From Uranotaenia lowii (taxonomy: Eukaryota; Arthropoda; Insecta; Diptera; Culicidae): a stretch of 64,000 bases of DNA. The notes beneath the pieces are model-generated. The model did not search any database. It was given only the letters and a program-made list of their open reading frames with translations, and was not told the origin of the DNA. Of the stretch, positions 12,241-24,337 are shown piece after piece. A program made the position numbers and the translations under genes. How positions within the stretch are numbered: the first letter of the stretch is position 1; every line of letters starts with the position of its first letter. The stretch covers positions 187,447,802 through 187,511,801 of the forward strand of contig NC_073693.1 in NCBI RefSeq assembly GCF_029784155.1, written 5' to 3'.

Positions 12241-13654
12241 TCCGCCAACTGCAACATTGATAAAGTCGCAAATGCTATAAAGATGGTATTATGCATGCAG
12301 AAAAAAATCCAAAATATGAGCGCTAATAATCATAGCAGCTTTGCCTACTAGCGACACCTCGCATACGTCGCGACGTTGAAAATAACAACGACACAGCGCG
12401 AGTTTCTTAGGAGACTTGAAGCATGCGAATGATGGCCTAAGGACAATGTACAGTAAATAACATAAACAATGTTCGAGTACTCCAACGAAATCGCCTACTG
12501 GACTGAAAAAAGAAAAACAAACCTGCGAAAAAATCCAAAATCGAAGCAATCCAAACCAAAACTACATTTTTTACATAATGTATGATGTTTAGAGCTTTTT
12601 TTTATCAAAATGAATTTTTCGACCCCAAATACGCTCGAGAAAAAATCTGGGAAACTTAGATCGTCGCGTACATGATTATTATAAATTATCTCTTATAATA
12701 TACTTCAAATAATGAAAAGGGAAAAGTTAGGGGCTGAATTTTCTTTATTTGGTTTATTCGAAGGAAAAGTTTTATTTGATGTTTTGCTGACAATCCACAC
12801 CAAAAACAATAAAATACGTGATTTCAAAAAGAGATTTAAGGCGCGTATACATCTTTTGAACATTACAAATTGTTAGATTGGTACGCTACGAAGCATTTGA
12901 GTATATTGCTTGTGTGATTCTTAAAAATCTCCCTAAAGACACCTACACTTAGAGTAAGTAAGTTCCAGCAGTTCAGATGCAGTCGTCTTCCGGGCGAGTC
13001 GCAGCGTCGGCACATCAGCCAAGTGTATCGCAGTTCATGTTGCCTAGTGTGGACTAGGCTTAACGTGCAACTGTATTCCTAAACAGATAGGAAAATAGTA
13101 TCAAGGCCTAAACTGTTCGATTTATTTTTTTATTAATTTTGCTGAAGCTCGTTTACTTTCGGTACAAAGTGCTAACACACAATTTAAAAAAACAACTGGC
13201 TAGCCTAGTAAGCAAAAACATCGCATGGCTTCCAGCGTGTGGACATCTGTGTGTGACGAATTTCTGAGTTCAATATTTGAGAGAGCACGTGGACAGTAAG
13301 ATGTTCACACCAGTATTTTGTATAAGTGCATTTGTAGCCTAGGTATTTTGCATCGGAAAACTTTAACGGACATCCCACCAACATTTCGGAAATTTAACGC
13401 ATAAGAATGGGTTAAAACGTGCTTAAGCTGCGCAATAAACGGTAAACCGAAAAGATCAACGCCTATGCAACGCTGTTTTGCGCCTAAAGTTGTCAAGGGA
13501 TGAATCATCCTTCGGGATGAAAATCCCGAGAAAGAGAAAAAAAGCCTAAAGTTGTCTGAGATACAATTGCAATGTTTTAATGGGCCTTAGCAAAACTTAA
13601 CGGTATTTTGATTCTCGTTGTGATAGACCTTAGAATGGCTTAGAACTAGATACG
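12241..13654. other. Spacer, no recognised gene apart from the 80-bp repeat at 12952
   Basis: AT-rich. Short minus-strand frames at 12289-12549 and 13305-13508 have no motif. Confidence 0.4.
12952..13030. repeat. First copy of a dispersed ~80-bp direct repeat
   Basis: AGTTCCAGCAGTT, GATGCAGTCGTCTTCCGGGC, GTCGCAGCGTCGGCAC and TCAGCCAAGTGTATCG also occur at 16440-16519 with only a few differences. The match begins and ends abruptly, as expected for fragments of one transposon family. Confidence 0.75.
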
Positions 13655-13838
13655 CACATCGTTAGATCTACGAAATTCGAATTCACAAAAACGGTACTGG
13701 AAGGTATCTTTGAGCGAGAAGGATTTCCAAGAACAATAAAATCGGATAACGGCCCTTATTTCAACTATTGCTCGGCAAGAGGCATCCGAAACGTGTTTTA
13801 AACACCATTTTATCCTCAACAGAATGGGTTGAGGATTT
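13655..13838 (+). pseudogene. Ty3/Gypsy integrase core, first part
   Basis: The plus-strand frame reads EFTKTVLEGIFEREGFPRTI, then KSDNGPYFNY (second catalytic Asp), GIRNVF, an in-frame TAA, and TPFYPQQNG. This is the hallmark end of a Gypsy integrase core. The reading breaks at 13840 and resumes at about 14953, so the relic was split by a later insertion. The in-frame stop and the missing upstream RT and RNase H show a dead remnant. Confidence 0.85.
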
Positions 13839-13839
13839 A

Positions 13840-14952
13840 AGAGATCAAAGTAATCGGCGGTAACAACTGACGTTAAATTTTCAAGCTCCGCGTGTTTTTC
13901 GATGATTTTCCGTTTTGTCCCAAGTATTCAAGAATATTGAAAAACTAATGTTTCTGGGATTTCGAATTTGTAAACAGATCAACAAGAGATGATATGTTTC
14001 TCGGTGAAATAAGATTTATTTAATTAAAAGTGTTTCTTGCCGCGTGGCTGTGGAAGTGACGTGTTGTGTTAGTTTTTTATGTATGGATTTTGGTTCTTGA
14101 TGATTTATGGGAAAGGGATTAATGTGAAGAGCGTCTGGAAAAGCTGTTTGGATGAGAGAAGTTAGTCTCAAAGGAACCTATTCAGAACAAAATGGTGATT
14201 TTCATTGAAATCTGATGGCAAAGGAAGCTTTTACTTGTTGGGGGTACGAGTCCTCTTCAGACTCTTATCTAGAGCATGCAAATAATCAAGGTTGCTGCGA
14301 TGTGTGTCGGGTTGCCAGAATGGTCGCTGAAGTTCCGCATTCGGTGTGTTATCGAGATGAAGGAAGTGAAGTATTCCAGAAAATAGAATATTTTGAAAAA
14401 TTTCGGAAGAAGACAACCAACGATCATCAGGAGCCATCCGGAAAATAATCTTAATAGAAGTCAAGAAATCGAAGATGAACAAACTTTAACCGTTGTTGGC
14501 GCGGCTCTCATGCTGTTGAATTTGGTGAGCTCGTTCCTTATTTTTCGTGCTATTTTGAGATTTTTATATTACCATTCTTTTCTAAATTTGAAACTTCCTT
14601 ATTTGAATAGAAAATAGCTTAACTCTATTATCGGGGTGGGGGGTAGGACATCAAACGAACGTAAAACTGGATTGTGGCTTCAAGCCAGCCGGAGTATCTC
14701 GGCAAATTTGGAATCGCGAGTAGGTTACTCAGGTACCTTTCCAGGATTCTTTATTTGTTTCGAGCAGTTTGAAGGTAGAGAGATGAGTCAAACCTGTCCC
14801 AAGCCAGTGGTAACGGACCCATTGGTAATGCTGCAATTATTGTTAATGAGTTAAGGATGAACAATATTTGAATATGCGATCGAGACTTCCCGTACCGAGT
14901 CGGGTCGAAAGACCTATCAGCCACTGATGGGTCAAACATACATACATACATA
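13840..14952 (+). mobile_element. Retroposon inserted in the Gypsy integrase, (CATA)n tail
   Basis: A 23-bp sequence beginning CAACAGAATGGG occurs at 13817-13839 and again at 14953-14975 with one difference. It lies exactly where the integrase frame is interrupted, so it is a target duplication of the LINE/SINE type. The insert ends in repeated CATA units (14936-14952). The interior has an open frame at 14215-14448 without known motif and a GC-richer 3' part (14636-14936). It is probably the 3' portion of a LINE, but no RT is present to confirm that. Confidence 0.75.
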
Positions 14953-15549
14953 CAACAGAATGGGATGAGGATTTATGAAAATTGTAAACAAAGCCATGGC
15001 AACGGCGCTTTCGACGGGCACAAACTATCAAAAGGAACTTCAAGCTGCAGTGCAAGCCTATAACGCGGCGGAACATTCTTTAACAAAAAATTCTCCGGAG
15101 GGAGCGACGCAAAATTAGACGGGGACTGCCATTGATTCGCCCTAGTAAACCTGATCACGACGATTTGCAATTGGATTCTAAAGATTACGAAGCAAAAATC
15201 CGTCCGGAAAAGTCGCTTTAAAGCGGGGATACAGTGATTATAGAACGCCTTACAAAATCCAAGGGAGACTCTCGATTAGATCCAAAGCGCTATACTGTGA
15301 AGGAGAACAAAAACGGCAGTCTGCTGCCAAATAACGCAAACCAAAATAGTTTTCTAATGGCTAGGACCTCTGGACGTTTCAGAAACAATTGAGGCTCCAC
15401 AATCTATAGAAGTTCCACAAGCAACATCGACTACACACCCTCTAAGTCTAACTAACGCTACAAGAAGTAACGTATCAAGAGAGTCGCGAGATAGAAGGAT
15501 TCCTGAATATCTTCACGACTATGTTCGCTTGGTTGATGAAAATTTCTAA
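14953..15549 (+). pseudogene. Ty3/Gypsy integrase C-terminal part, second part
   Basis: After the retroposon the integrase frame resumes with QKELQAAVQAYNAAEHSLT and KNSPEG, the usual segment after the catalytic Glu. It is followed by a GDTVIIERLTKSKG block typical of the C-terminal domain, and ends with SRDRRIPEYLHDYV and a stop at about 15549. At least one in-frame stop (near 15115) and frame changes mark it as a pseudogene. The A-rich run after 15548 may be what is left of the polypurine tract region, but no LTR was identified. Confidence 0.8.
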
Positions 15550-16439
15550 AAAAAAGACGATAAGGTTAGATTACCTACCAAAATGAATATTTCCAATATC
15601 TACTGGTAACTGAAGACTTATGAATTTCGAACCAATTTGCTCGCTTCATCTTGATTTTGTTTCTTTACAGGATATTTCTTTAATCTCTTTAAAATAGCAC
15701 CTATCTGTTCCGGGATTATTGGTTAAATGAAAGTAAAAAAAAAAGGCCTGTCCCAAAACAAAATCGAGGATTACTTTTCTTGTGCGTTTAATATTCTTAT
15801 GGCTACATTGTGAAAGCGTGTACTAAAGCTTTTAAATATATTTTTGTTCAACTATTTCGTTCGAGAAGAAGGGACATGTGTAGGGCACAAATAGATGGGC
15901 CACCCTTTTTAGGATGGCTCATCTATTTACATACACTTATGGCGTTTTTTTTTTTATTCCGGATTTGGCTCTGAAACCGTCCGAATAAAAAACGACTTTC
16001 GGGTTTCGAATCATTCCATACGTAGGTGTGCGTGAGAACGAGCGCAATGTTTACATGCAGCTGCCATTTTGTTCTCCCTTATGGATTTCTTCACTCGGTT
16101 CTTCACATCCGGATTCCCTTTTTACGTGTCCGGATTGCACTGGACAGCAGATAGTACGATTTTGCTTGGCTGAGAGGTTAAAAATCGCGGCAATAATCAT
16201 TTTCCCGTTCATTATTTCAACTGTTTTGCTTTCAGCCAAAAACAGCTGTTTAATGTTTTGACAACAACGTTGAGAGTATTGGTGAACTTCTCGCAAAACT
16301 GACTTTCTTCTCAGGGCGACTCCGTCCGTTTTTCGAGCGAACCTAGGTTGCCTCTAGAGCAATAAATGAGCACGATGACAGCAGTTAGAGCGAACCTAGG
16401 TTGCCTCTAGTTTGCCTCCAGGTGAAAAAATACGGTATT
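15550..16439. other. Spacer with a 23-bp direct repeat
   Basis: The sequence GAGCGAACCTAGGTTGCCTC occurs at about 16336 and again at about 16389. Otherwise no gene is recognised. Open frames on both strands at 16028-16296 overlap each other and lack motifs. Confidence 0.45.
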
Positions 16440-16519
16440 AGAGTAAGCAAGTTCCAGCAGTTAAGATGCAGTCGTCTTCCGGGCAAGTCGCAGCGTCGGC
16501 ACGTCAGCCAAGTGTATCG
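16440..16519. repeat. Second copy of the ~80-bp direct repeat
   Basis: Matches 12952-13030 closely. The flanks after it (GGGCGTGGGTG versus CAGTTCATG) differ. Confidence 0.75.
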
Positions 16520-18630
16520 GGGCGTGGGTGATATTTAGGTAATACCTTAAGTTTTTGTAAGTTGTATGTCCATCGTATATCTTGTAAAACATTTGGAAAA
16601 CAAACTTCATAATCTGAAACAAACAAGTTCGTTTTTCTGATTGAATGTCTCTCATAAAAAAGAGTACTTATAGTAAAATTTACGTCCATTTCTCGATCGA
16701 AAAAGAGTACATGTACTCTAAAAAAAGTATGTCTGGTATCCCTTTATGATACTCTATCGATTAACATATTGTAATAAATATTTTTATTTTTTCATGTGGG
16801 AAACATTCTGAGTTATGAAAAAAGATCTTCAAATCATATTTTGTTAAATTTTTCAAACATAGTTCAATAACTTGAAAAATAAAATTTCCAAAATTTGTTG
16901 TGAGAGAGAACAGCATTGTTGTTTTGCTCTACTTGGCATATTTTTCAAAAACATTTGGTATTTGTAACGTTTGATATATGTTTCGAGAAAAAGCGAAAAA
17001 ATTAAGTATCCCCAATTTATTTGATCGATTTATAAAAAAAACTGTCTACTATAGTCTGGCTTTGAACATTTTTCCTACGCGTTTGACATGAAAGTTGTGG
17101 TTTTGCAAGAAAAAAAAACGTTTTGGACTGTAAACATCATTTTAATGATAGATTAATTCCTCCCTACTCTGTGGAATTTGTGATATCGCTGGTTTGGAGT
17201 TGCCCAGGATAGTCATATGGTACCGTTTATATTTACCAGCTCACTTCATAAAACTGATATCAAGATTACCGGATTCCTTATTCCAAAAATCATCTTTTAA
17301 CTGAAACTGTTTGCTATTCGGCAACATATGGTTTGAATTTTGAAATATTTATATTCTCTCATATGAAAATTCTACCATAAGTCCTTATCCGTTTGACAAC
17401 ATAAAAAATTCACGGACAATGAAGGTGACTCATTCATTGAATAAACCTAAATGCCATATTTATTTTTTTTAAATTGTTCTCTTTAATCAAACTGATTTTT
17501 TTTTAATTTCATTTTCCCAATTAAATAATCTTGGCACAGGTGTGCTAAACATTATTATAACGAATTTATTACAAATTAAACGGCAACCCTACGATTAACA
17601 CGAGTGCATTACATACATCTCTAGTCGTGTCTTGACGAAACAAATATACAAAACCACATGATACTAACACAGAATAGGTATATTTTGAATCGAAAAAATG
17701 GAATATCTTCTTCATCGTCTATTTATCCAGCCGTTTCGTGGCCTGCGGTATACATTTATAAAGCTCCACCCAGCTCAGGTTTGATAGCTACTGAAGCATG
17801 AAAGCAGTAAGATTACGAGTTGATTTATTATTCAGATACATTTGTATTTATTGGATGAAGCAGCAGCACAGCATCCAATCAGTTTGTTAGCAATGGACTT
17901 ACCTGAAGCGACTTTCAATGCTCTTCGATGCTTGGATGCAACAGTATTTTCAATCCTGGACCCTCGGTATCGTAAAGGATGTATGTCATGGCCAGAATCG
18001 CGGTGTACCTTCCTCTGCTCTGTATCTGCAGATAGGTAGGAACGTACCAGCCATCGTAAAAGTGCAGTAAATTGTTTAGCAGCGGAAACCAAAGAAAAGA
18101 TTTCATGGTTAAACATAGCTAACTCGGAGAGTTAGAAAGCACTTGTTTGCCAGATTTGTAGCAATACGCCCTACTGGTAATCTCATGAATTAACAGACTT
18201 TTACGATTTTCTTTCATCGCGGTTTTTTTAACAGCTATGTTGTAAATGGTGATTCAATCGTATGCCAGTGACATCTTTAATGGTTCATGCAACAAAGCTT
18301 TATCGAAACCAATCGAATGGAATTACTTGCGTACAAATCAAGTCGAAGAAATTTTTGAATTCATGCGAAACTCACCAGATTTAAGAGTTAATTTTGAATG
18401 ATTACGATTTTAACAATTTTTGAAACATTTACATTCAATCGGAGCCTTTTAAAATGAAAACCCCTAACTAAATTTTAGGTTATGATCCCTCGATTTTTAG
18501 TTTTCAATTCAATTTTATGTGACAATTAACTTTGTCGATAATTCAAGGTTTTTGACGTTCTTTTTGAATTCTATCTTTGGTTATTGAAAAAAAATGTCCA
18601 ATTTTTTATCATATGACTAAAGGCTACATG
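16520..18630. other. AT-rich spacer, no gene recognised
   Basis: Short overlapping frames on both strands around 17832-18116 have no motif. Nothing else was seen. Confidence 0.4.
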
Positions 18631-18652
18631 GATGTCAATTTTTCTGGTTTTG
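18631..18652. repeat. 22-bp target-site duplication of the split SINE (left copy)
   Basis: Starts GATGTCAATTTTTCTGG and is identical to 28379-28400, nearly 10 kb away. Confidence 0.85.
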
Positions 18653-19013
18653 TATTTATGTATGTATGGTTCCCCCATCGGTAGCAAGGTCCAGCCTATG
18701 TCTGTGTGGCTCGGCCTTCGAATTGCTTCTCAGACTTCCACGGCCGATGGTTCGTCGAGGGAAGTCATCCAACCTTCAGAGGCCTACAATGGTTGGCAAT
18801 CCACTCCGCTTGCAATAGTCTCTTCAGATTAACCCCAGATGCATTCCCTCTGAAATATATAATTATTTATACAATGACACACATTGACATCATTTATACA
18901 TCTTACCTGTCGGCAACTTAAGGGATTCGAACCCAAAAGTTTTTCTTGCCGATACCGGAAATCGAACCCAGTACACCTGGGTTACCAGACTCGCGCCAGC
19001 CACTAGACCACAT
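18653..19013 (-). mobile_element. tRNA-derived SINE, split by the LTR element
   Basis: On the minus strand the head has an A box (TGGTCTAGTGGCTGG, complement of 18996-19010) and a B box (GGGTTCGATTTCC, complement of 18957-18969). A ~270-bp body follows, and the tail has CATA-type repeats ending at 18653. Its first bases lie on the far side of the LTR element, at 28370-28378. The 22-bp duplications at 18631 and 28379 bracket SINE plus LTR element, so the SINE was there first and the LTR element landed in its tRNA-like head. Confidence 0.82.
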
Positions 19014-19427
19014 TGTAGAGAATAATATGAGCGGAAATAATCCGAATGAAATAAATAATAAAGGAAATTGAAAATATAAAGAATAATACGGTTGTAAATA
19101 ATTGAAACGGAACATCCAATAAATGAAATAAATAATATGGCAGCACTTCTGCAACTGTGGTCAAAGAGCCCGTGCGACAACCCTGCAACTGACAGAATGA
19201 ATCGTTAAACGAAAAAGAAATGAGAAAAAGGAAAGTCGGACGTTAATGAAAAGGAGAAAAAACGGACAGTTTACAGACTAGCTTCATGGAGGACGGACGG
19301 AGTTTTGAACGGAGGAAAAAGTGAAGAGAAGGATTGATTGTTTAAGAAAGGGACGCTGATCTTATGTTTACAAAAAAATAAGGAGATGAAAGGATAGAAA
19401 TGAGAAATAAATCGATCGGTCTCGACA
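19014..19427 (+). repeat. 5' LTR (414 bp)
   Basis: Direct repeat of 27951-28364, starting TG and ending CA. Confidence 0.9.
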
Positions 19428-19428
19428 A

Positions 19429-19446
19429 TGGCGTGGTCGGATCGAT
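19429..19446 (+). promoter_or_regulatory. Candidate primer-binding site
   Basis: TGGCGTGGTCGGATCGAT starts one base after the 5' LTR. TGG is the complement of a tRNA CCA end. The specific tRNA cannot be assigned from this sequence alone. Confidence 0.6.
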
Positions 19447-19929
19447 GAACATGCCAGTGCAACCTTTTAAAATCTTCCGGTGAACGTTGTTGAAAGTGGC
19501 ACACTAAACTTACAATGAATAGTGTTTTTTTTGTAGTCATGGAAACTCGAACAGGTAAGCAAATTCTGTTATGAATAAATCTTGTGGAGTGAAGGAGAGA
19601 AATGTGAAATATTTCATAGAAGAAGCCAAAATTTACTGTTTTTTTCTGTATTGATGAGGCGATGTAAAATAGATGAACGGTGTATTGAATTTTCTTTTTT
19701 TTGCCGCTAATCAGAAATACTGAATTGAAAGATTACTAAATGAGAGTATTTCGAGGAAGAGAGAGTATTATCAACTATCGTTTGAGTAAAAATGACTGAC
19801 ACACTAGTAAGCGTTATTCGGTATGTGACGATTGCTAGAAAGAAAGCATAATTAATTTTTTTTAAATTCAAGGAAATACCATTCAGAGAGTATCAGAGTG
19901 AAAATTTGAGTGATAAATGTAACATCTAG

Positions 19930-22798
19930 CAAGGGACAATCCCCGGTGTGGGGCAGTCCAAATGGTATGAAGAACGGGACAAACCCCTGAGTGGGGCTGT
20001 CTGGATAATTTTCTTCATTGAACAAACCCCTGAGTGGGGCAGTTCTGATAGTTTAATTTGTGGGACAAACCCCTGAGTGGGGCAGTCTGGAGAGTGTCAT
20101 GTGATGGACAGACCCCTGAGTGGGGCAGTCCAGATGCTTTAATGAATGGGACAAACCCCTGAGTGGGGCAGTCCGGAGAGTGTCATGTGATGGACAGACC
20201 CCTGAGTGGGGCAGTCCAGATGCTTTAATGAATGGGACAAACCCCTGAGTGGGGCAGTCCGGAGAGTGTTATATGCAGGACAAACCTCTGAGTGGGGTAG
20301 TCCAGATGGTTTGATGGACGGGACAAACCCCTGAGTGGGGCAGTCTGGATAATTTTCTTCATTGAACAAACCCCTGAGTGGGGCAGTTCTGATAGTTTAA
20401 TTTGTGGGACAAACCCCTGAGTGGGGCAGTCCGGAGAGTGTCATGTGATGGACAGACCCCTGAGTGGGGCAGTCCAGATGCTTTAATGAATGGGACAAAC
20501 CCCTGAGTGGGGCAGTCCGGAGAGTGTTATATGAAGGACAAACCTCTGAGTGGGGTAGTCCAGATGGTTTGATGGACGGGACAAACCCCTGAGTGGGGCA
20601 GTCTGGATAATTTTCTTCATTGAACAAACCCCTGAGTGGGGCAGTTCTGATAGTTCAATTTGTGGGACAAACCCCTGAGTGGGGCAGTCCGGAGAGTGTC
20701 ATGTGATGGACAGACCCCTGAGTGGGGCAGTCCAGATGCTTTGATGAATGGGACAAACCCCTGAGTGGGGCAGTCCGGAGAGTGTTATATGCAGGACAAA
20801 CCTCTGAGTGGGGTAGTCCAGATGGTTTTATGGACGGGACAAACCCCTGAGTGGGGCAGTCCGGAGAGTGTCATGTGATGGACAGACCCCTGAGTGGGGC
20901 AGTCCAGATGCTTTAATGAATGGGACAAACCCCTGAGTGGGGCAGTCCGGAGAGTGTTATATGCAGGACAAACCTCTGAGTGGGGTAGTCCAGATGGTTT
21001 CATGGACGGGACAAACCCCTGAGTGGGGCAGTCTGGATAATTTTCTTCATTGAACAAACCCCTGAGTGGGGCAGTTCTGATAGTTTAATTTGTGGGACAA
21101 ACCCCTGAGTGGGGCAGTCTGGAGAGTGTCATGTGATGGACAGACCCCTGAGTGGGGCAGTCCAGATGCTTTAATGAACGGGACAAACCCCTGAGTGGGG
21201 CAGTCCGGAGAGTGTTATATGCAGGACAAACCTCTGAGTGGGGTAGTCCAGATGGTTTGATGGACGGGACAAACCCCTGAGTGGGGCAGTCTGGATAATT
21301 TTCTTCATTGAACAAACCCCTGAGTGGGGCAGTTCTGATAGTTTAATTTGTGGGACAAACCCCTGAGTGGGGCAGTCCGGAGAGTGTCATGTGATGGACA
21401 GACCCCTGAGTGGGGCAGTCCAGATGCTTTAATGAATGGGACAAACCCCTGAGTGGGGCAGTCCGGAGAGTGTTATATGAAGGACAAACCTCTGAGTGGG
21501 GTAGTCCAGATGGTTTGATGGACGGGACAAACCCCTGAGTGGGGCAGTCTGGATAATTTTCTTCATTGAACAAACCCCTGAGTGGGGCAGTTCTGATAGT
21601 TCAATTTGTGGGACAAACCCCTGAGTGGGGCAGTCCGGAGAGTGTCATGTGATGGACAGACCCCTGAGTGGGGCAGTCCAGATGCTTTAATGAACGGGGC
21701 AAACCCCTGAGGGGGGGGAGTCCGGAAAGTGTTATATGCAGGACAAACCCCTGAGTGGGGTAGTCCAGATAGTTTGATGAACGGGACAAACCCCTGAGTG
21801 GGGCAGTCTGGAGAGTGTCATGTGATGGACAGACCCCTGAGTGGGGCAGTCCAGATGCTTTAATGAACGGGACAAACCCCTGAGGGGGGGAGTCCGGAAA
21901 GTGTTATATGCAGGACAAACCCCTGAGTGGGGTAGTCCAGATAGTTTGATGAACGGGACAAACCCCTGAGTGGGGCAGTCTGGATAATTTTCTTCATTGA
22001 ACAAACCCCTGAGTGGGGCAGTTCTGATAGTTTAATTTGTGGGACAAACCCCTGAGTGGGGCAGTCCGGAGAGTGTCATGTGATGGACAGACCCCTGAGT
22101 GGGGCAGTCTAGATGCTTTAATGAACGGGACAAACCCCTGAGTGGGGCAGTCCGGTGAGTGTTATATGCAGGACAAACCCCTGAGTGGGGCAGTCTGGAT
22201 AATTTTCTTCATTGAACAAACCCCTGGGTGGGGCAGTTCAGATAGTTACATTTGTGGGACAAACCCCTGAGTGGGGCAGTCTGGAGAGTGCCATGTGATG
22301 GACAGAGCCCTGAGTGGGGCAGTCCAGATGTTTTAATGAACCGGACAAACCCCTGAGTGGGGCAGTCCGGATAGTTTAAATAGTAGGACAAACCCCTGAG
22401 TGGGGCAGTCCAGAGAGTGTTATATGCAGGACAAACCCCTGAGTGGAGTAGTCCAGATGGTTTGATTAACGGGACAAACCCCTGAGTGGGGCAGTCTGGA
22501 TAAATTTCTTCATTGAACAAACCCCTGGGTAGGGCAGTTCAGATAGTTTAATTTGTGGGACAAACCCCTGAGTGGGGCAGTCCGGAGAGTGTCATGTGAT
22601 GGACAGACCCTTGGGTGGGGCAGCCCAGATGTTTTAATGAATGGGACAAACCCCTGAGTGGGGCAGTCCGGATAGTTTGAATTGTAGGACAAATCCCTGA
22701 GAGGGGCAGTCCAGAGAGTTTCATATGCAGGGAGTCATGTGATGGACAGACCCCTGAGTGGGGCAGTCCAGATGGTTTAATGAACCGGACAAACCCCA
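19930..22798. repeat. 43-bp tandem array, about 67 units, with 258-bp higher-order period
   Basis: The core of each unit is GGACAAACCCCTGAGTGGGG followed by CAGTCC and a variable 17-bp linker (for example GGAGAGTGTTATATGCA). Linker types recur in a fixed order, giving a 258-bp superunit (six monomers), for instance between 20139, 20397 and between 21085, 21343 and 21601. Other intervals are near 300 and 388 bp. GGAC/GTCC and CCCC/GGGG within each core can pair as an imperfect hairpin with a TGAGT loop. Open frames on the minus strand merely reflect the unit and change frame every monomer. Confidence 0.92.
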
Positions 22799-22799
22799 G

Positions 22800-24265
22800 A
22801 ACAATATAAGAACAGAAGGTTAGTGAAAGGAAAATTTGGTAATAAGAAGGTGAGAGAAGAGTGGAAGAAATGATGAAAAGATGTGAATCGAGAGAAAGAC
22901 AAAACAATGATTTAAAAAAAAATGAAATAAAAGAGGTTTGGACTGAAGAGGTAGGAAAACGGAAGCAATAGGTAATAAAGATCAGAGCCCAGACGACAAA
23001 AAGATGTCAAGATTGAGAATAAGCAAGTGGGAAGAAGTATAAATAGGATGAGAGGCTGGAAAGAAAAGTGGAAGAAAACATGATAAGATGAGAAGACAAG
23101 AAAATTTAATATGAGAAGTGTGAAGGGAAGATGGAACAATGAGAAACTGAAAAGACTTCAAAGAAGTTAGATGAGAAGCTGGAGAGATGACGAAAAGAAG
23201 ATAATCAGATGAGATATAGAGACGGTATAAGAAGCAAGATATTGAGATGATTTATAATAAATAATTATAATAATGACGAAAAGTAGCAAGACTTAAGATG
23301 AGAAAGTGAAAAGATTGAAAAATGACGATATAAGAACAGAAAACTGCTAATTAGAAAATGAGAGGTTGGAGAGGAAAGTGGAAGAAAGCATAAAAGATAT
23401 TGATTGAGAATGGAGAGATGAAACGATGAAAGAAACATTTAAGGAGGAATGTTAAAACGAAAGAAATATTAGATAATAAGAATTAAAGCTAGACGCTGGG
23501 ACGACAAAAAGAATTTGAATATCACAAAATGAAAAGATAAGAGTTATAATATGAAAGACTGGAGAGAAAAGTAGAAGACAAGATGATAAGATGAGAAGAC
23601 ATGAAGAGTAGAAATGAGTAAGGTGATGGGAGGAGTGAAACAACGAGAATCCGAAAAGATTAAAAGTAAAAGAACATTAGCTGGAGAAATGACGGTATAG
23701 ATAGTATTATTGATTGACTTTGTTTAGCTCATGAGTAAGTGAATTGACTAGGGAAATAGAAGCTGCCTAGAAGTTAATAGAAAAGAAAAATAAATGGGGT
23801 ATGACAATAAGAAGCTAGGCATTGAGACCACGAATGGATTTCAAAATTAGAAGGTGAAAGGATTAAAGGAGGACAGTATTGGAATGAAAAATTTTTGGAA
23901 ATGAGAAGACGAGTAGCTTGAATTGAGACGGGAAGGATAAAATAAATTAAATAAAAAAAGTAAGAAGAAAAAGAGAGGGTTAAACAGAAGATATAGGAAG
24001 AGGGAAATATTGGATGATAAAAATCAAAGCTGGGTGCCGAGACGCGAAGAAGATGACAGGATTTTAAAATCAGAGAATTGAGAGTTTTTTTTTTTTTTTT
24101 TTGTTTATTAATCCTAATCTGGCTCTGTTTTCACCTTTCTTGCCAAGCGGTGTACGTTAATTTGAACTAATAGTTACTTATATAAGAATATCATTAGAAA
24201 CGATAAAATCACTCAAAAGTTTGTATAAAGGTAGGGTTCTAGATTTCAATATAGAAGAATTGAGA

Positions 24266-24337
<72 letters not shown>

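Noticed and set aside
20139..22692. Series of 60-103-residue minus-strand open frames with repeated CPTQGFVPSIK-like segments
   Set aside because: They are a translation of the 43-bp tandem array, shift frame at each unit (43 is not a multiple of 3), and have no independent start or signal.
19930..22798. CRISPR array
   Set aside because: The repeats are regular, but linkers are few recurring types rather than unique spacers. The locus is inside a eukaryotic LTR element and no cas genes are present.
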